Shown piece by piece: positions 25,201 through 36,413 of a stretch of DNA of 57,172 nt (the first letter of the stretch is position 1; each line of letters opens with the position of its first letter). A program made the position numbers and the translations under genes. The notes under the pieces are model-generated. The model was not told the origin of the DNA. It did not search any database and saw only the letters and a list, made by a program, of their open reading frames with translations. The stretch is from JACDBE01 sp051002015 (lineage in GTDB: Bacteria; Actinomycetota; Acidimicrobiia; Spongiisociales; UBA5794). The DNA lies in assembly GCA_051002015.1 (NCBI GenBank), contig JBPCMS010000083.1:1-57172 (forward strand). The letters are read 5' to 3'.

Positions 25201-26127
25201 TCAGGGCTGGTTGGTGTGGGCCCGGTGGATGCGGTCGGCGACCACGAGATCCTCCCAGGCCATGCCCACGCTCTTGAACACCCGGGGCCGGGCGGGGTCG
25301 ATGCCCACCCGTCCGGCGACCACGTCGGACAGCGTGTGCAGGTCGGCCGGGGTTGTCGCTCCCTCGGTGATCGCCATCACCACGTCGCCCGCCTCGGTGA
25401 GCGCGGTGGGGACGTCTTCGACCACGACGGTCGATCGAGCCATGAGGCGCCCGTCGAGCTCGCGCCGGTGGGGCTGGTGGGAGCCGACGGCGACGACGCA
25501 GGCGGTGCCGGCCACGGATGCACCATCGAAGAGGGGCTCGCCGGCGGTGGTGGCGCACACCACGATGTCGGCCCCAGCCACGGCATCGGCGTCTCCGGAG
25601 GTGGCGCCGATTCCGGTGGCGGCGACCCGGTGGACGAAAGCGTCGGCCCGTTCCCGGTCCCTACCCACGATCACCACCTCGGTGACCGGGCGCACCGCCC
25701 CGACGGCGGCGACGTGTCCCCACGCCTGGGGACCGGTGCCGAACACGACCAGGATGGAGGCGTCAGGGGAGGCGAGGTGCCGCACGGCGACGGCAGACAC
25801 CGCAGGGGTGCGCAGGCTGGTGAGGGCGGTGCCGTCGATGACGGCGATGGGGGACAGGGTGGCCGCCTCCATCAGCACGTAGACCCCTTGGACCCGGGGA
25901 AGGCCGGCGCCGGGATTGTCTGCGGCCACCGTCACCACCTTGACCCCGGCCCTGGCGCCGTGCTCGCCCGGCATCAGCAGGATCTGGCCCGACGCCGCCT
26001 CCACGGCGAGCCGGGGCGGATCGGCCGCAGGGTCGAGCCCGGCGGTCAGCGCCGCTTCGATGGCGTCTGCGGCCTCGGCATGACCGACCAGGCGCTCCAC
26101 CGCGGCGGCGTCGATCCAGACCGTCAT
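25201..26127 (-). CDS. Ornithine cyclodeaminase/mu-crystallin family protein
   Basis: 308 residues. The Rossmann stretch ASILVVFGTGPQAWGHVAAV and AVAVRHLASPDASI, an upstream SLRTPAVSAVA, and the GVKVVTVAADNPGAGLPRVQ substrate region define the OCD/mu-crystallin family. Members are NAD(P)-dependent cyclodeaminases, ketimine reductases or alanine dehydrogenases; the substrate cannot be told. A Shine-Dalgarno (GAGGACG) precedes the ATG at 26127. It lies 64 nt upstream of lysC on the same strand. Confidence 0.87.
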   Translation of the reverse strand: MTVWIDAAAVERLVGHAEAADAIEAALTAGLDPAADPPRLAVEAASGQILLMPGEHGARAGVKVVTVAADNPGAGLPRVQGVYVLMEAATLSPIAVIDGTALTSLRTPAVSAVAVRHLASPDASILVVFGTGPQAWGHVAAVGAVRPVTEVVIVGRDRERADAFVHRVAATGIGATSGDADAVAGADIVVCATTAGEPLFDGASVAGTACVVAVGSHQPHRRELDGRLMARSTVVVEDVPTALTEAGDVVMAITEGATTPADLHTLSDVVAGRVGIDPARPRVFKSVGMAWEDLVVADRIHRAHTNQP

Positions 26128-26232
26128 CGTCCTCGGACCGTGCTCACGCCGGCATCGTGCCAGATCGCTGCATGGGATGGCGACCGTTGACCGTTACCCG
26201 CCCACCGATCAGTATCGGGCCGAGATGTGGAC

Positions 26233-26817
26233 ATGAGCGGGATCGAGGTGGTGCCGGCAGCATCCGAGCGGTGGCCCGATGTCGCCGTCCTCTTCGCCGG
26301 GCAGGGCGAGCTGGGCTGCTGGTGCCAGTATTGGCGCATGTCATCCTCCGGGTATCGCCGCGGCGGCCCCGGCTCGGGTGAGGCGAACCTGCGGCGTCAG
26401 GTCGAGGATGGCCCGCCTCCAGGGATGCTGGCCTACGTCGACGGAGAGCCCGCCGGATGGCTCGGCTTCTGGCCGCGCCAGCGGATGGAGCGGCTGGTGC
26501 GATCACGGACGATCCCCAGGATCGACGAGCTGCCGGTCTGGTCGATTGTCTGCTTCCAGGTGAGGGTGGGATACCGGCGGAAGGGGGTCGCCGCCGCCCT
26601 GCTCGCCGGCGCTGTCGACTTTGCCGTTGCCGCCGGGATCTCGGCGCTCGAGGCATATCCGATCGATCCCGAAGGAGCCAGGGTGGACGTGTCGTTCGGC
26701 TACGTCGGCTTCACCCCGATGTTCGAGCGGGCCGGCTTCGAGCGTGTCCTCGTCACCGACGCCCGCAGCGCCGGGCGTCCCCGCTGGCTGATGCGGCTCG
26801 ACCTGACCGGCGGCTGA
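26233..26817 (+). CDS. GNAT-family N-acetyltransferase
   Basis: 194 residues. The acetyl-CoA loop is VRVGYRRKGVAAALLAGAVDF (RxxGxG/A type), preceded by the beta4 strand WSIVCFQ. The C-terminus GYVGFTPMFERAGFERV is typical of GNATs. The unusual cysteine-rich N-terminal GELGCWCQYWRMSSSGY is shared with a GNAT subgroup I cannot tie to a substrate. ATG 26233 is used; GTG 26227 in the same frame is an alternative. It is divergent from the OCD gene. Confidence 0.82.
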   Translation: MSGIEVVPAASERWPDVAVLFAGQGELGCWCQYWRMSSSGYRRGGPGSGEANLRRQVEDGPPPGMLAYVDGEPAGWLGFWPRQRMERLVRSRTIPRIDELPVWSIVCFQVRVGYRRKGVAAALLAGAVDFAVAAGISALEAYPIDPEGARVDVSFGYVGFTPMFERAGFERVLVTDARSAGRPRWLMRLDLTGG

Positions 26818-26888
26818 CCGGCGCCCCCGGTCCGGTGGCGGTCCAAGGGTGGCTTGATAGCCTTGCCGCGGACGAACGGGGAGACCGC

Positions 26889-28298
26889 GTGGCCGACGGC
26901 ACATCCAGGGACGCACACGGTGAGGAACAGGGGAGCGAGCCGGGGCCGGCCCGGCGACCGTGGGCGGTGCTCCTGGTGGTCGGTGCGCTGGTGGCGGCGT
27001 TGGTCACCGCCATCGTCCTCGCCAACACCGGCGCCGGCGACTCCGATGACCAGGCGACCCCGTCGACCATCGCCGCCACTTCGACGATCGGGGGCGGCGA
27101 CACCACCGAGCGGCCGGGTGGCGACACCACCACGACCACCACCGGGGACGGCACCACCGCGTTGGCCGGCCCGGCCCAGACCGGACCCGTCCAGGTCATC
27201 GGCAGCCCCCTTCCCCCCAAGCAGGAGAGCAACGACCCGGCCCAGGACCCGGCCCTCGGCCTGGTTGCCCCTGCGCTGGTCGGCTCGGACTTCTCCGGCG
27301 ACGCCGTGGTGGTCGACACCACCGACGGTGTGGCCAAGGGCATCGTGTTCCTCGCCCATTGGTGCCCCCACTGCCAGGCCGAGGTACCCAGGGTGCAGGA
27401 GTGGCTCGACGGGGGTGGGGGCGTCGACGGGGTCGACATCCTCTCGGTGTCCACCGCCACCCGTCCCGACCGGGACAACTACCCGCCGTCCGCATGGCTG
27501 GAGCGGGAGGGTTGGACCAGCCAGACGATGCGCGACGGCGAAGCCTCCGATGCCTTCATCGCATACGGGGGCGACAGCTTCCCCTACTGGGTGTTTATCG
27601 ACGACGAGGGCCGGGTGGTACGGCGCAGCTCGGGAGAGCTCGAAATCGCCACCCTGGAGCAATACCTCGAGGAGGCGGCGGCCGGGTCGTCGGTGGCACC
27701 GCCCCCCGTCGACTACGAAGGGTTCCGGGCTCAGGAAGCGGCGTGCGGCGCCGAGGCCCCGCCCGAGATCGAGCCGCTCACCTTCGACCAGCCTGGCGAC
27801 ATGGTCATCGACGCCGGGTCGACCCCGGTGGCGACGATCGCCACATCCTGCGGCGACATCGTCATCGAGCTCGACCCTTCCACCGCACCCGAAGCGGTCA
27901 ACTCGTTCGTGTTCCTCGCCGAATCCGGCTTCTTCGACGGTACCGTGTCCCATCGGGTGCTCCCCGGCTTCGTGATCCAGGCGGGCGATCCCACCGCCAC
28001 CGGCACCGGGGGGCCGGGCTACCTCTTGCCAGACGAGTTCCCGCCGGCGGGGACCGTGTACGCCGCCGACACCGTCGCCATGGCCAACGCCGGTCCCGGC
28101 ACCACCGGATCCCAGTTCTTCATCATGCTGGCCGACAGCGATTTCCTGCCCCCGGACTACACCATCATCGGCCGGGTCGTCGACGGCGCGGAGACCCTGG
28201 CGACGATCGCCGCGGTGCCGCTCGGGGTCAGCACGCAGGGCGAGCAGAGCGTCCCGCTCAACACGATCTACCTGGAGACGGTGACCATCGAGCGCTGA
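26889..28298 (+). CDS. Membrane-anchored thioredoxin-like / cyclophilin peptidyl-prolyl isomerase fusion
   Basis: 469 residues with two enzyme-like domains outside the membrane. After an anchor (PWAVLLVVGALVAALVTAIV) and a Thr/Gly-rich linker, residues about 110-260 form a thioredoxin/TlpA-type fold with the active site HWCPHCQAEVP. Residues about 300-469 are a cyclophilin: TIATSCGDIVIELDPSTAPE, FFDGTVSHRVLPGFVIQAGD, and GTTGSQFFIMLADSDFLPPD. Disulfide chemistry and proline isomerisation on one chain suggest a folding factor for secreted proteins. GTG 26889 follows a good GGGGAG site and lies after the acetyltransferase stop. Confidence 0.9.
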   Translation: MADGTSRDAHGEEQGSEPGPARRPWAVLLVVGALVAALVTAIVLANTGAGDSDDQATPSTIAATSTIGGGDTTERPGGDTTTTTTGDGTTALAGPAQTGPVQVIGSPLPPKQESNDPAQDPALGLVAPALVGSDFSGDAVVVDTTDGVAKGIVFLAHWCPHCQAEVPRVQEWLDGGGGVDGVDILSVSTATRPDRDNYPPSAWLEREGWTSQTMRDGEASDAFIAYGGDSFPYWVFIDDEGRVVRRSSGELEIATLEQYLEEAAAGSSVAPPPVDYEGFRAQEAACGAEAPPEIEPLTFDQPGDMVIDAGSTPVATIATSCGDIVIELDPSTAPEAVNSFVFLAESGFFDGTVSHRVLPGFVIQAGDPTATGTGGPGYLLPDEFPPAGTVYAADTVAMANAGPGTTGSQFFIMLADSDFLPPDYTIIGRVVDGAETLATIAAVPLGVSTQGEQSVPLNTIYLETVTIER

Positions 28299-28321
28299 GC
28301 CGGGCCCGAAGCGGCCCCGCC

Positions 28322-28327
28322 TATAGT
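28322..28327 (+). promoter_or_regulatory. Putative leaderless -10 box for the small membrane protein gene
   Basis: TATAGT ends 9 nt before the ATG at 28337. It lies within the 38-nt gap after the fusion gene, so the small gene may have its own start site. Confidence 0.45.
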
Positions 28328-28336
28328 GCGGCGCCG

Positions 28337-28612
28337 ATGGGAACCTCCAAGAGAGATCGCCAGCGCGCCAACCGTGAGGTCCGGCGAGCCATCGAGTTGA
28401 AGCAGCAGCGCCGCGACCAGATGATGACTCGGGTGAAGCGGTTCGGGTTCATCGCCCTCGGCATCGTGGCCATCGCCCTCATCGCCAACCTGGTGTGGGG
28501 CGGGGAAGACGAGCCCGACGTTCCCGTCACCTCGACGACGGCCGTGGCCGACACCACCGCTCCTCCCCAGACGTCGACAACGCTCGCCGAGACGTCCACC
28601 ACGTCCGGCTGA
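28337..28612 (+). CDS. Small single-span membrane protein
   Basis: 91 residues. A very basic N-terminus (TSKRDRQRANREVRRAIELK) is followed by one transmembrane helix (FGFIALGIVAIALIANLVW) and a Thr/Ser-rich outer tail. The basic-helix-then-membrane layout resembles the N-terminal part of actinobacterial membrane cyclophilins (where the basic segment precedes the isomerase domain), so it may be a relic or partner of the preceding fusion protein. Function unknown. One nucleotide separates its stop from the PHP gene. Confidence 0.72.
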   Translation: MGTSKRDRQRANREVRRAIELKQQRRDQMMTRVKRFGFIALGIVAIALIANLVWGGEDEPDVPVTSTTAVADTTAPPQTSTTLAETSTTSG

Positions 28613-28613
28613 C

Positions 28614-29450
28614 GTGGCGGTCGACCTCCACCTCCACTCCACCAGCTCGGACGGCACCGACGCCCCCGCCACCGTGGTCGCCCTCGCCGCCGCCGAGGGG
28701 CTCACCGCCATCGCCCTCACAGACCACGACACCCTCGCTGGGACGGCATCGGCGGCCGCCGCCGCCGAGCGGGCCGGCATCGGGTTCATCCCAGGGGTCG
28801 AGCTGTCGCTGGAGTGGCCGCTCGGGGGGATGCACCTGCTCGTGTACCACCTGGGAGGGACCGGCCCGCTGCAGGACCGCCTCCTCGACCTGCAGCACGG
28901 CCGAACCGGCCGCAACGCGGTCATGGTGGAGCGGCTCGCCGCTCTCGGCTGGCCGATCACCATCGGAGACGTCATCGCCGAGTCGGGTGGCGGGGTGGTC
29001 GGCCGGCCCCACATCGCCGCCGTGCTGGTGAGGATGGGGGCCGCCGATTCGATCGCAGACGCCTTCGACCGGTGGCTGGCGCGGGGCCGTCCCGCCTACG
29101 TCGAGCGGCTCCGGCTGACACCTGCCGAGGCCATCGGTCTCGCCCGCCGTTCCGGCGCCGTTCCCGTGCTGGCGCATCCTCACACCATCGGGGTCTCCGC
29201 CGACGAGTACCGGTCTGCCTTCGGCGAGCTGGCCGACCTGGGGTTGGCCGGCATCGAGTCGTACTACGCCGAGTATCCGGACGAGCTCCGTCGCCATCTC
29301 GCCGGTCTTGCCGCCGGCCTCGGTCTGATCGCCACCGGCGGCAGCGACTACCACGGCGCCTACAAGCCAGGCATCTCGGTAGGCACCGGCCACGGCGACC
29401 TACGGGTCCCCGACGAAGTGGTACACGCAATAGCCGCCCAAGCCCGCTGA
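28614..29450 (+). CDS. PHP-domain phosphoesterase (RNase AM/YciV-like)
   Basis: 278 residues. The PHP metal motifs are VDLHLHSTSSDGTDAP (HxH), LTDHDTLAG, GVELSLEW, VLAHPHTIG and GGSDYHGAYKPG. The order and the insert with GRPHIAAVLVRMG match the TrpH/YciV subgroup, whose E. coli member is a 5'-3' exonuclease and 3',5'-nucleotide bisphosphate phosphatase. GTG 28614 is one nucleotide after the previous stop, so it should be in the same transcript. Confidence 0.87.
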   Translation: MAVDLHLHSTSSDGTDAPATVVALAAAEGLTAIALTDHDTLAGTASAAAAAERAGIGFIPGVELSLEWPLGGMHLLVYHLGGTGPLQDRLLDLQHGRTGRNAVMVERLAALGWPITIGDVIAESGGGVVGRPHIAAVLVRMGAADSIADAFDRWLARGRPAYVERLRLTPAEAIGLARRSGAVPVLAHPHTIGVSADEYRSAFGELADLGLAGIESYYAEYPDELRRHLAGLAAGLGLIATGGSDYHGAYKPGISVGTGHGDLRVPDEVVHAIAAQAR

Positions 29451-29470
29451 CCTTGCCCCATCCCGGCTCC

Positions 29471-29604
29471 TTTCCCCTCCCATTGGGAGGGGTGCCGAGG
29501 CTCTGCGAGGCGGGGTGGGATACCGAGGCGCCGGTGCAGCTCGGTCGGCAGCCTTCCCCCGCCCCGGCTGTCTTTGCCCGCCTGCGGCGATTATCTCAGC
29601 CACC
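29471..29604. repeat. Intergenic repeat, copy B
   Basis: Same module order as at 9371: hairpin CCCCTCCC-CATT-GGGAGGGG, CTCTGCGAGGCGGGGTGGGA, variable middle, CCCCCGCCCCGGCTGTCTTT, CCGCCTGCGGCGA, CTCAGCCACCC. It directly abuts copy C. Confidence 0.75.
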
Positions 29605-29780
29605 CCTCCCCCGTAGGGGAAGGGGAAAGGGACGAGGGGTGCCGAGCTTTGCGAGGCGGGGTGGGATATGGACGGCCCGGCGGCGCGGTGGGGTCTGCCT
29701 TCCCCCGCCCCGGCTGTTTTGCCCGCCTGCGGCGATTGTCCTCAGCCACCCGGCCCCATAGGGGGAGGGGGAACCGGGGG
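29605..29780. repeat. Intergenic repeat, copy C (tandem to copy B)
   Basis: Begins CTCCCCCGTAGGGGAAGG, then GGGGTGCCGAGCTTTGCGAG, a variable middle, CCCCCGCCCCGGCTGTTTTG, CCGCCTGCGGCGATTG and CTCAGCCACCC. It lies between convergent gene ends (PHP gene and the small minus-strand gene), so 29451-29780 holds only repeats. Confidence 0.75.
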
Positions 29781-30023
29781 TTACTGGGTGGGGTCGGGTT
29801 CTTCCGCTTCGGACCAGCCGAGGCTCGAGTAGGTGTGCGAGGGCAGCGGGTTGGGGATGATCCTGGGCAGCCCGGCGGTCACCCATGGGCTCTGCCGGGG
29901 CCGGGTGAGCGGCTCGGCGCCGGCCGCCTCCTCGGCGTCGAGCAGGTGGCTGATCACGGCGCCGATGGCGGCCGCCTCCTCATATCCGGCGCCACCACGG
30001 ATCTCGATCACCGGGTCATCCAC
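29781..30023 (-). CDS. Small protein, acyl-CoA carboxylase epsilon-subunit-like
   Basis: 80 residues. The N-terminal VIEIRGGAGYEEAAAIGAVI followed by SHLLDAEE resembles the beta-strand/EELAAL-helix pattern of actinobacterial acyl-CoA carboxylase epsilon subunits, which stabilise alpha-beta carboxylases. The C-terminus with SPWVTAGLPR and Trp/Pro residues also fits loosely. Its GTG overlaps the epimerase stop by 8 bases, linking it to propionyl/methylmalonyl-CoA metabolism, where such carboxylases act. No carboxylase alpha or beta gene is in the window. The assignment is tentative. Confidence 0.5.
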   Translation of the reverse strand: MDDPVIEIRGGAGYEEAAAIGAVISHLLDAEEAAGAEPLTRPRQSPWVTAGLPRIIPNPLPSHTYSSLGWSEAEEPDPTQ

Positions 30024-30426
30024 GGGTGTGCTCCACCAGCTCGATCAGCGTCCCGGACGTCGCCTTGGGATGGACGAATGCGATGCGGGCCCCGCCGCCC
30101 CCGAGGCGCGGGGTGTGGTCGACCAACCGGGCACCCTCGTCCTCGAGATGCCGCAGCGCCCGGTCGATGTCGGCGACGGCGAAGGCGATGTGGTGCAGCC
30201 CCTCGCCCCTGGACTCGAGGAAACGACCGACCGGGGTGTTCGCCCCCAGCGGTTGCAGGAGCTGGACGAACGAGCCCCCGACGGGGAGCATCGCCTCCTC
30301 GACCCCCTGGTCGGCCACGACCTCGCGCCGCACCGGCTCCACCCCGTACAGCCGTCGGTACCCATCGACCGCCTGGTCGAGGTGGCGCACCGCGATCGCC
30401 ACGTGATCGATGTTGTAGGCCAGCAT
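30016..30426 (-). CDS. mce: Methylmalonyl-CoA epimerase
   Basis: 136-residue VOC-fold metalloenzyme interconverting (2R)- and (2S)-methylmalonyl-CoA in propionate breakdown. NIDHVAIAVRHLDQAVDGY, the YxxLYGVEPVRREVV start, LLQPLGANTPVGRFLESRGE, GLHHIAFAVADIDRAL and SGTLIELVEH are the family signature; the metal ligands should be the His of NIDH, the His of GLHH and the Glu of LIELVEH. ATG at 30426 has a TAGCCT box 7 nt upstream. Confidence 0.93.
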   Translation of the reverse strand: MLAYNIDHVAIAVRHLDQAVDGYRRLYGVEPVRREVVADQGVEEAMLPVGGSFVQLLQPLGANTPVGRFLESRGEGLHHIAFAVADIDRALRHLEDEGARLVDHTPRLGGGGARIAFVHPKATSGTLIELVEHTRG

Positions 30427-30433
30427 CGGGTAG

Positions 30434-30439
30434 AGGCTA
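30434..30439 (-). promoter_or_regulatory. Putative leaderless -10 box for mce
   Basis: TAGCCT on the minus strand ends 7 nt before the ATG, with no Shine-Dalgarno sequence. Confidence 0.45.
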
Positions 30440-30504
30440 CCGGACCGGGCGCAGGTGATCCGTCCCCAACCAGGACACCCGTGTGGACGTCGAGCCACCC
30501 CACG

Positions 30505-30510
30505 TAGAAT
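30505..30510 (+). promoter_or_regulatory. Putative -10 box for the thiolase-glpX operon
   Basis: TAGAAT lies 29 nt before the thiolase ATG, leaving a leader with a GAAAGG ribosome binding site. It is in the divergent region shared with mce; no clear -35 is visible. Confidence 0.35.
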
Positions 30511-30539
30511 CAGGGTATCCAGCGTCGAAAGGGTGACCA

Positions 30540-31720
<1,181 letters not shown>

Positions 31721-31724
<4 letters not shown>

Positions 31725-32716
31725 CAGACCAGCCGAACCGTAACCACGCCCTGGAGATGGTCAGGGTGACCGAGATGGCCGCCATCGCCGCCGCCCGCTG
31801 GCAGGGCAGGGGTGACAAGAACAGCGTCGACCAGGCGGCGGTCGACGCCATGCGCCAGATGCTCTCCACCGTTCACATGGATGGGGTCGTCGTCATCGGC
31901 GAGGGTGAGAAGGACGAGGCGCCGATGCTGTACAACGGGGAGCGGGTCGGCGACGGCCAACCCCCGGAGGTCGACGTCGCCGTCGATCCGGTCGACGGCA
32001 CCGCGCCCACCTCCCGGGGTCAGGCGGGAGCGCTGGCGGTGCTCGCCATGGCGGAGCGGGGGTCGATGTACTCCCCGGGGCGGCTGGTGTACATGGACAA
32101 GATCGTGGTGGGCGAGGAGGCGGCGGGGAAGATCGACATCGACGCTCCGGTCGCCCACAACCTGTCCCAGGTGGCCAAGGCGCGGGGCAAGGCGGTGTCA
32201 GAGGTCACCGCCATCATGCTCGACCGGCCCCGCAACGAGAAGTACATGGAGGCGGTGCGGGAGGCGGGGGCGCGGATCGCCGTCATCGGCGACGGTGACA
32301 TCTCGGCCGCCATCGCCACCACCAAACGGGACAGCGGGATCGACATCCTGTTCGGGATCGGCGGGTCGCCGGAGGCGGTGACCGCGGCCTGCGCCATGGC
32401 GGCGCTGCGTGGCGAGATGCAATGCCGGCTGTGGCCCCGGGACGACGAGGAGCGCCGGTGGGCGCTGGAGCAGGGCCACGACCTGGACAAGGTGCTGACC
32501 ATGCGCGACCTGGTCAACTCGGACAACACCTTCTTTGCCGCCACCGGTGTCACCGACGGGGCGCTGCTCCAGGGGGTTGACTTCTTCGGCGACCGGGTCG
32601 AGACCCACTCGGTGGTGATGCGGTCGTTCAGCGGGACCGTGCGCTTCGTGGATGCGATCTACCGGACGGACCGGCTCGGGGCGCTCGATGTGCCGGGAGT
32701 GGCGTCAACGACCTGA
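31721..32716 (+). CDS. glpX: Class II fructose-1,6-bisphosphatase (GlpX)
   Basis: 331 residues. Gluconeogenic phosphatase converting fructose-1,6-bisphosphate to fructose-6-phosphate. NHALEMVRVTEMAAIAAARW, the metal-binding VVIGEGEKDEAPML, and AVDPVDGTAPTSRG followed by ALAVLAMAERG are GlpX signatures; DGDISAAIATTK and GIGGSPEAVTAACA complete the active site. In actinobacteria GlpX is commonly the main FBPase. The ATG overlaps the thiolase stop, an unusual pairing that may simply reflect co-expression in gluconeogenic growth. Confidence 0.95.
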
Positions 32717-32721
32717 CGCCT

Positions 32722-33315
32722 TTACAGCTCGCGCCGCCCGGCAAGGGCGCGCCCCAGGGTGATCTCGTCTGCGTAGTCGAGATCGCCCCCGACCGGCAGT
32801 CCGCTGGCGAGACGCGACACGACGACACCCAGCGGCTTGAGCAGCCGAGCCAGGTAGAGGCCGGTGGCGTCGCCCTCGACGGTCGGGTTGGTGGCGGCGA
32901 TGATCTCCTTGATGCCCTCGTCGTCGATCCGGGCCACCAGTTCGCGCATCCGGAGCTGCTCGGGGCGGATCCCGTCGATCGGGGAGATGGCACCACCCAG
33001 CACGTGGTACCGACCGTTGAACTCGCCGGTGCGTTCGATCACGGCGATGTCCTGGGCCCGCTCCACCACGCAGACCACGGTGGGGTCGCGGCGCAGGTCC
33101 CGGCAGATGGAGCACTGCTCCTCGGCGGTGACGTTGAAGCAACGCACGCACAACGACACCTGCCGGCGGAGCTGGATGATGGCCTCACCGAGCCGGGTGG
33201 CATCCGTCTCCTCGATGTGGAGGAGGTGGAAGGCGAGCCGCTGGGCCGTCTTCCTGCCGATGCCGGGGAGCCGGGCGAACTCGTCGATGACCCGCTCCAA
33301 TGGTGGTTCGAACAT
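32722..33315 (-). CDS. recR: Recombination mediator protein RecR
   Basis: 197 residues. N-terminal helix-hairpin-helix (IDEFARLPGIGRKTAQRLAF), a zinc finger CVRCFNVTAEEQCSICRDLR (four cysteines), and a Toprim domain (VVCVVERAQDIAVIERTGEF; YHVLGGAISPIDGI). RecR works with RecO/RecF to load RecA on gapped DNA. Its ATG overlaps the ybaB stop by one base (TGATG), and dnaX lies upstream; the dnaX-ybaB-recR order is widely conserved. Confidence 0.97.
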   Translation of the reverse strand: MFEPPLERVIDEFARLPGIGRKTAQRLAFHLLHIEETDATRLGEAIIQLRRQVSLCVRCFNVTAEEQCSICRDLRRDPTVVCVVERAQDIAVIERTGEFNGRYHVLGGAISPIDGIRPEQLRMRELVARIDDEGIKEIIAATNPTVEGDATGLYLARLLKPLGVVVSRLASGLPVGGDLDYADEITLGRALAGRREL

Positions 33316-33647
33316 CAGCCGAGGAGTCCGCCGAGCCCACCGAGATCGAGCCCTCCGGCCAGCCCGCCCATGGCCTGACCCATCTCCTGCTGGGCGGCGA
33401 GGTGGGCTTGGTTGACGGCGGCGACGACGAGGTCACCGACCAGCTCGGGGTCTTCGGGGTCGAGCACGGAGGGATCGAACACGACCTCGACCAGCTCACC
33501 AGATCCGCGTACGGTCGCCCTGACCACGCCACCGCCGGTGCCGTCGTAGGTCTTCTCCGCCAGTTCGCGCTGGGTCTTCTCGAGCTCGGCCTGCATCTTC
33601 TGCGCCTGCTGCATCAGCTGGCGCATGTCCTTCGGCATGCGTCCCAT
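33315..33647 (-). CDS. YbaB/EbfC-family nucleoid-associated protein
   Basis: 110 residues. DMRQLMQQAQKMQAELEKTQ followed by RELAEKTYDGTGGGVVRATV and SVLDPEDPELVGDLVVAAVN are YbaB/EbfC hallmarks: a long N-terminal helix and a beta sheet forming a DNA-binding dimer. The Gly/Met/Leu-rich C-terminus is typical. ATG at 33647 is supported by a TACCCT box 8 nt upstream; ATG 33638 is an alternative. Confidence 0.93.
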   Translation of the reverse strand: MGRMPKDMRQLMQQAQKMQAELEKTQRELAEKTYDGTGGGVVRATVRGSGELVEVVFDPSVLDPEDPELVGDLVVAAVNQAHLAAQQEMGQAMGGLAGGLDLGGLGGLLG

Positions 33648-33655
33648 GGGGGGTG

Positions 33656-33661
33656 AGGGTA
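33656..33661 (-). promoter_or_regulatory. Putative leaderless -10 box for ybaB-recR
   Basis: TACCCT on the minus strand ends 8 nt before the ATG at 33647 in the short gap after dnaX; no Shine-Dalgarno sequence is present (run of C). Confidence 0.4.
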
Positions 33662-33688
33662 GCGGTGCGGGTGGGGTTACCCCGGCAG

Positions 33689-35461
<1,773 letters not shown>

Positions 35462-35470
35462 CTCCTCGCG

Positions 35471-35476
35471 ATGGTA
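35471..35476 (-). promoter_or_regulatory. Putative -10 box for dnaX
   Basis: TACCAT on the minus strand ends 9 nt before the dnaX ATG. GAGGAG lies between and could still act as a ribosome binding site if a few leader bases are made. Confidence 0.4.
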
Positions 35477-35555
35477 GCCCCGAGGGGTGACACCGCCCCC
35501 GGTGGCGGTGGTCGGCGGTTGACGGCATCATGGACCGGCTTGGAGGTGCCCCCCG

Positions 35556-36413
35556 GTGCAAAACAGACGATGGTTGGCGATCGCTCTCGCCGCTGGCGCC
35601 GCCCTGCTGGTGCTGTTCGGCCTGACGGCCGGTGGGGAGACCGAACCCGACCGGGCACTCGCCGCCGACGGTGACCTGGCCGCAGACGGGACGGTCAGCC
35701 CGTCGGTCAGCCCCACGGATGATCCGCCCGGAACCCGGTCGGGGTCGACCGCACCGCCGGTGACGACGAGCGCAGAGCCCATCACTACGACCACGACCGC
35801 TCCGTCGACAACGACCACGCTCCCACCGGCGCCGACGACCACGCTGCCACCCGAGGTCGGTGCGGACGCATGCCGCCTCAAGGGGGAGCATCAACCGGCC
35901 GGCACCACCTCGAGGGTGCCCGGAGAGACCTTGCCGGGGCCGGGCGTTGTCTGGGACGTCAGGGTCGAGATCGAGGACGGGCTGTCCATCGACCCCGGTT
36001 GCTTCGCCGCCGCCGTGCTCGAGATCCTGTCGGACCAGCGGGGCTGGGGCCGCAACGGCGACCTCAGCTTCCGGCTGGCCGACGGCGACACCTACCACTT
36101 CAAGCTGATCCTGGGCTCGCCGGACCTGGTCGACGCACTGTGCGCCCCGATCAACACCGGCGGCGAGTACTCGTGCCGCAACGGCGACGTGGTCGCCATC
36201 AACGTCGACCGCTGGGAGTTCGGGTCGGACACCTTCGGCGACGATCTCACCACCTACCGCCAGTACCTGATCAACCACGAGACCGGGCACCGGCTCGGCC
36301 ACGTGCACATCCCCTGCCCCGCCGCCGGGGAGCCGGCCCCGGTGATGATGCAGCAGTCCAAGCTCATCGAGCCGTGCCTCCCCAACGCCTGGCCGCTCGA
36401 CTCGGAGCTGTGA
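35556..36413 (+). CDS. DUF3152 putative secreted zinc metalloprotease
   Basis: 285 residues. An N-terminal helix (WLAIALAAGAALLVLFGLTA) is followed by a Thr/Pro-rich stalk (about 55-105) and the DUF3152 domain. HETGHRLGHVH has the HExxHxxGxxH spacing of metzincins, and PVMMQQS lies where a Met-turn is expected. Three cysteine pairs (such as CFAAA, CAPIN, YSCRNG, IPCPAA, EPCLPN) suggest extracellular disulfides. Substrate unknown. GTG 35556 has GGAGGT about 8 nt upstream. Its stop overlaps the dgt start (GTGA). Confidence 0.87.
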   Translation: MQNRRWLAIALAAGAALLVLFGLTAGGETEPDRALAADGDLAADGTVSPSVSPTDDPPGTRSGSTAPPVTTSAEPITTTTTAPSTTTTLPPAPTTTLPPEVGADACRLKGEHQPAGTTSRVPGETLPGPGVVWDVRVEIEDGLSIDPGCFAAAVLEILSDQRGWGRNGDLSFRLADGDTYHFKLILGSPDLVDALCAPINTGGEYSCRNGDVVAINVDRWEFGSDTFGDDLTTYRQYLINHETGHRLGHVHIPCPAAGEPAPVMMQQSKLIEPCLPNAWPLDSEL

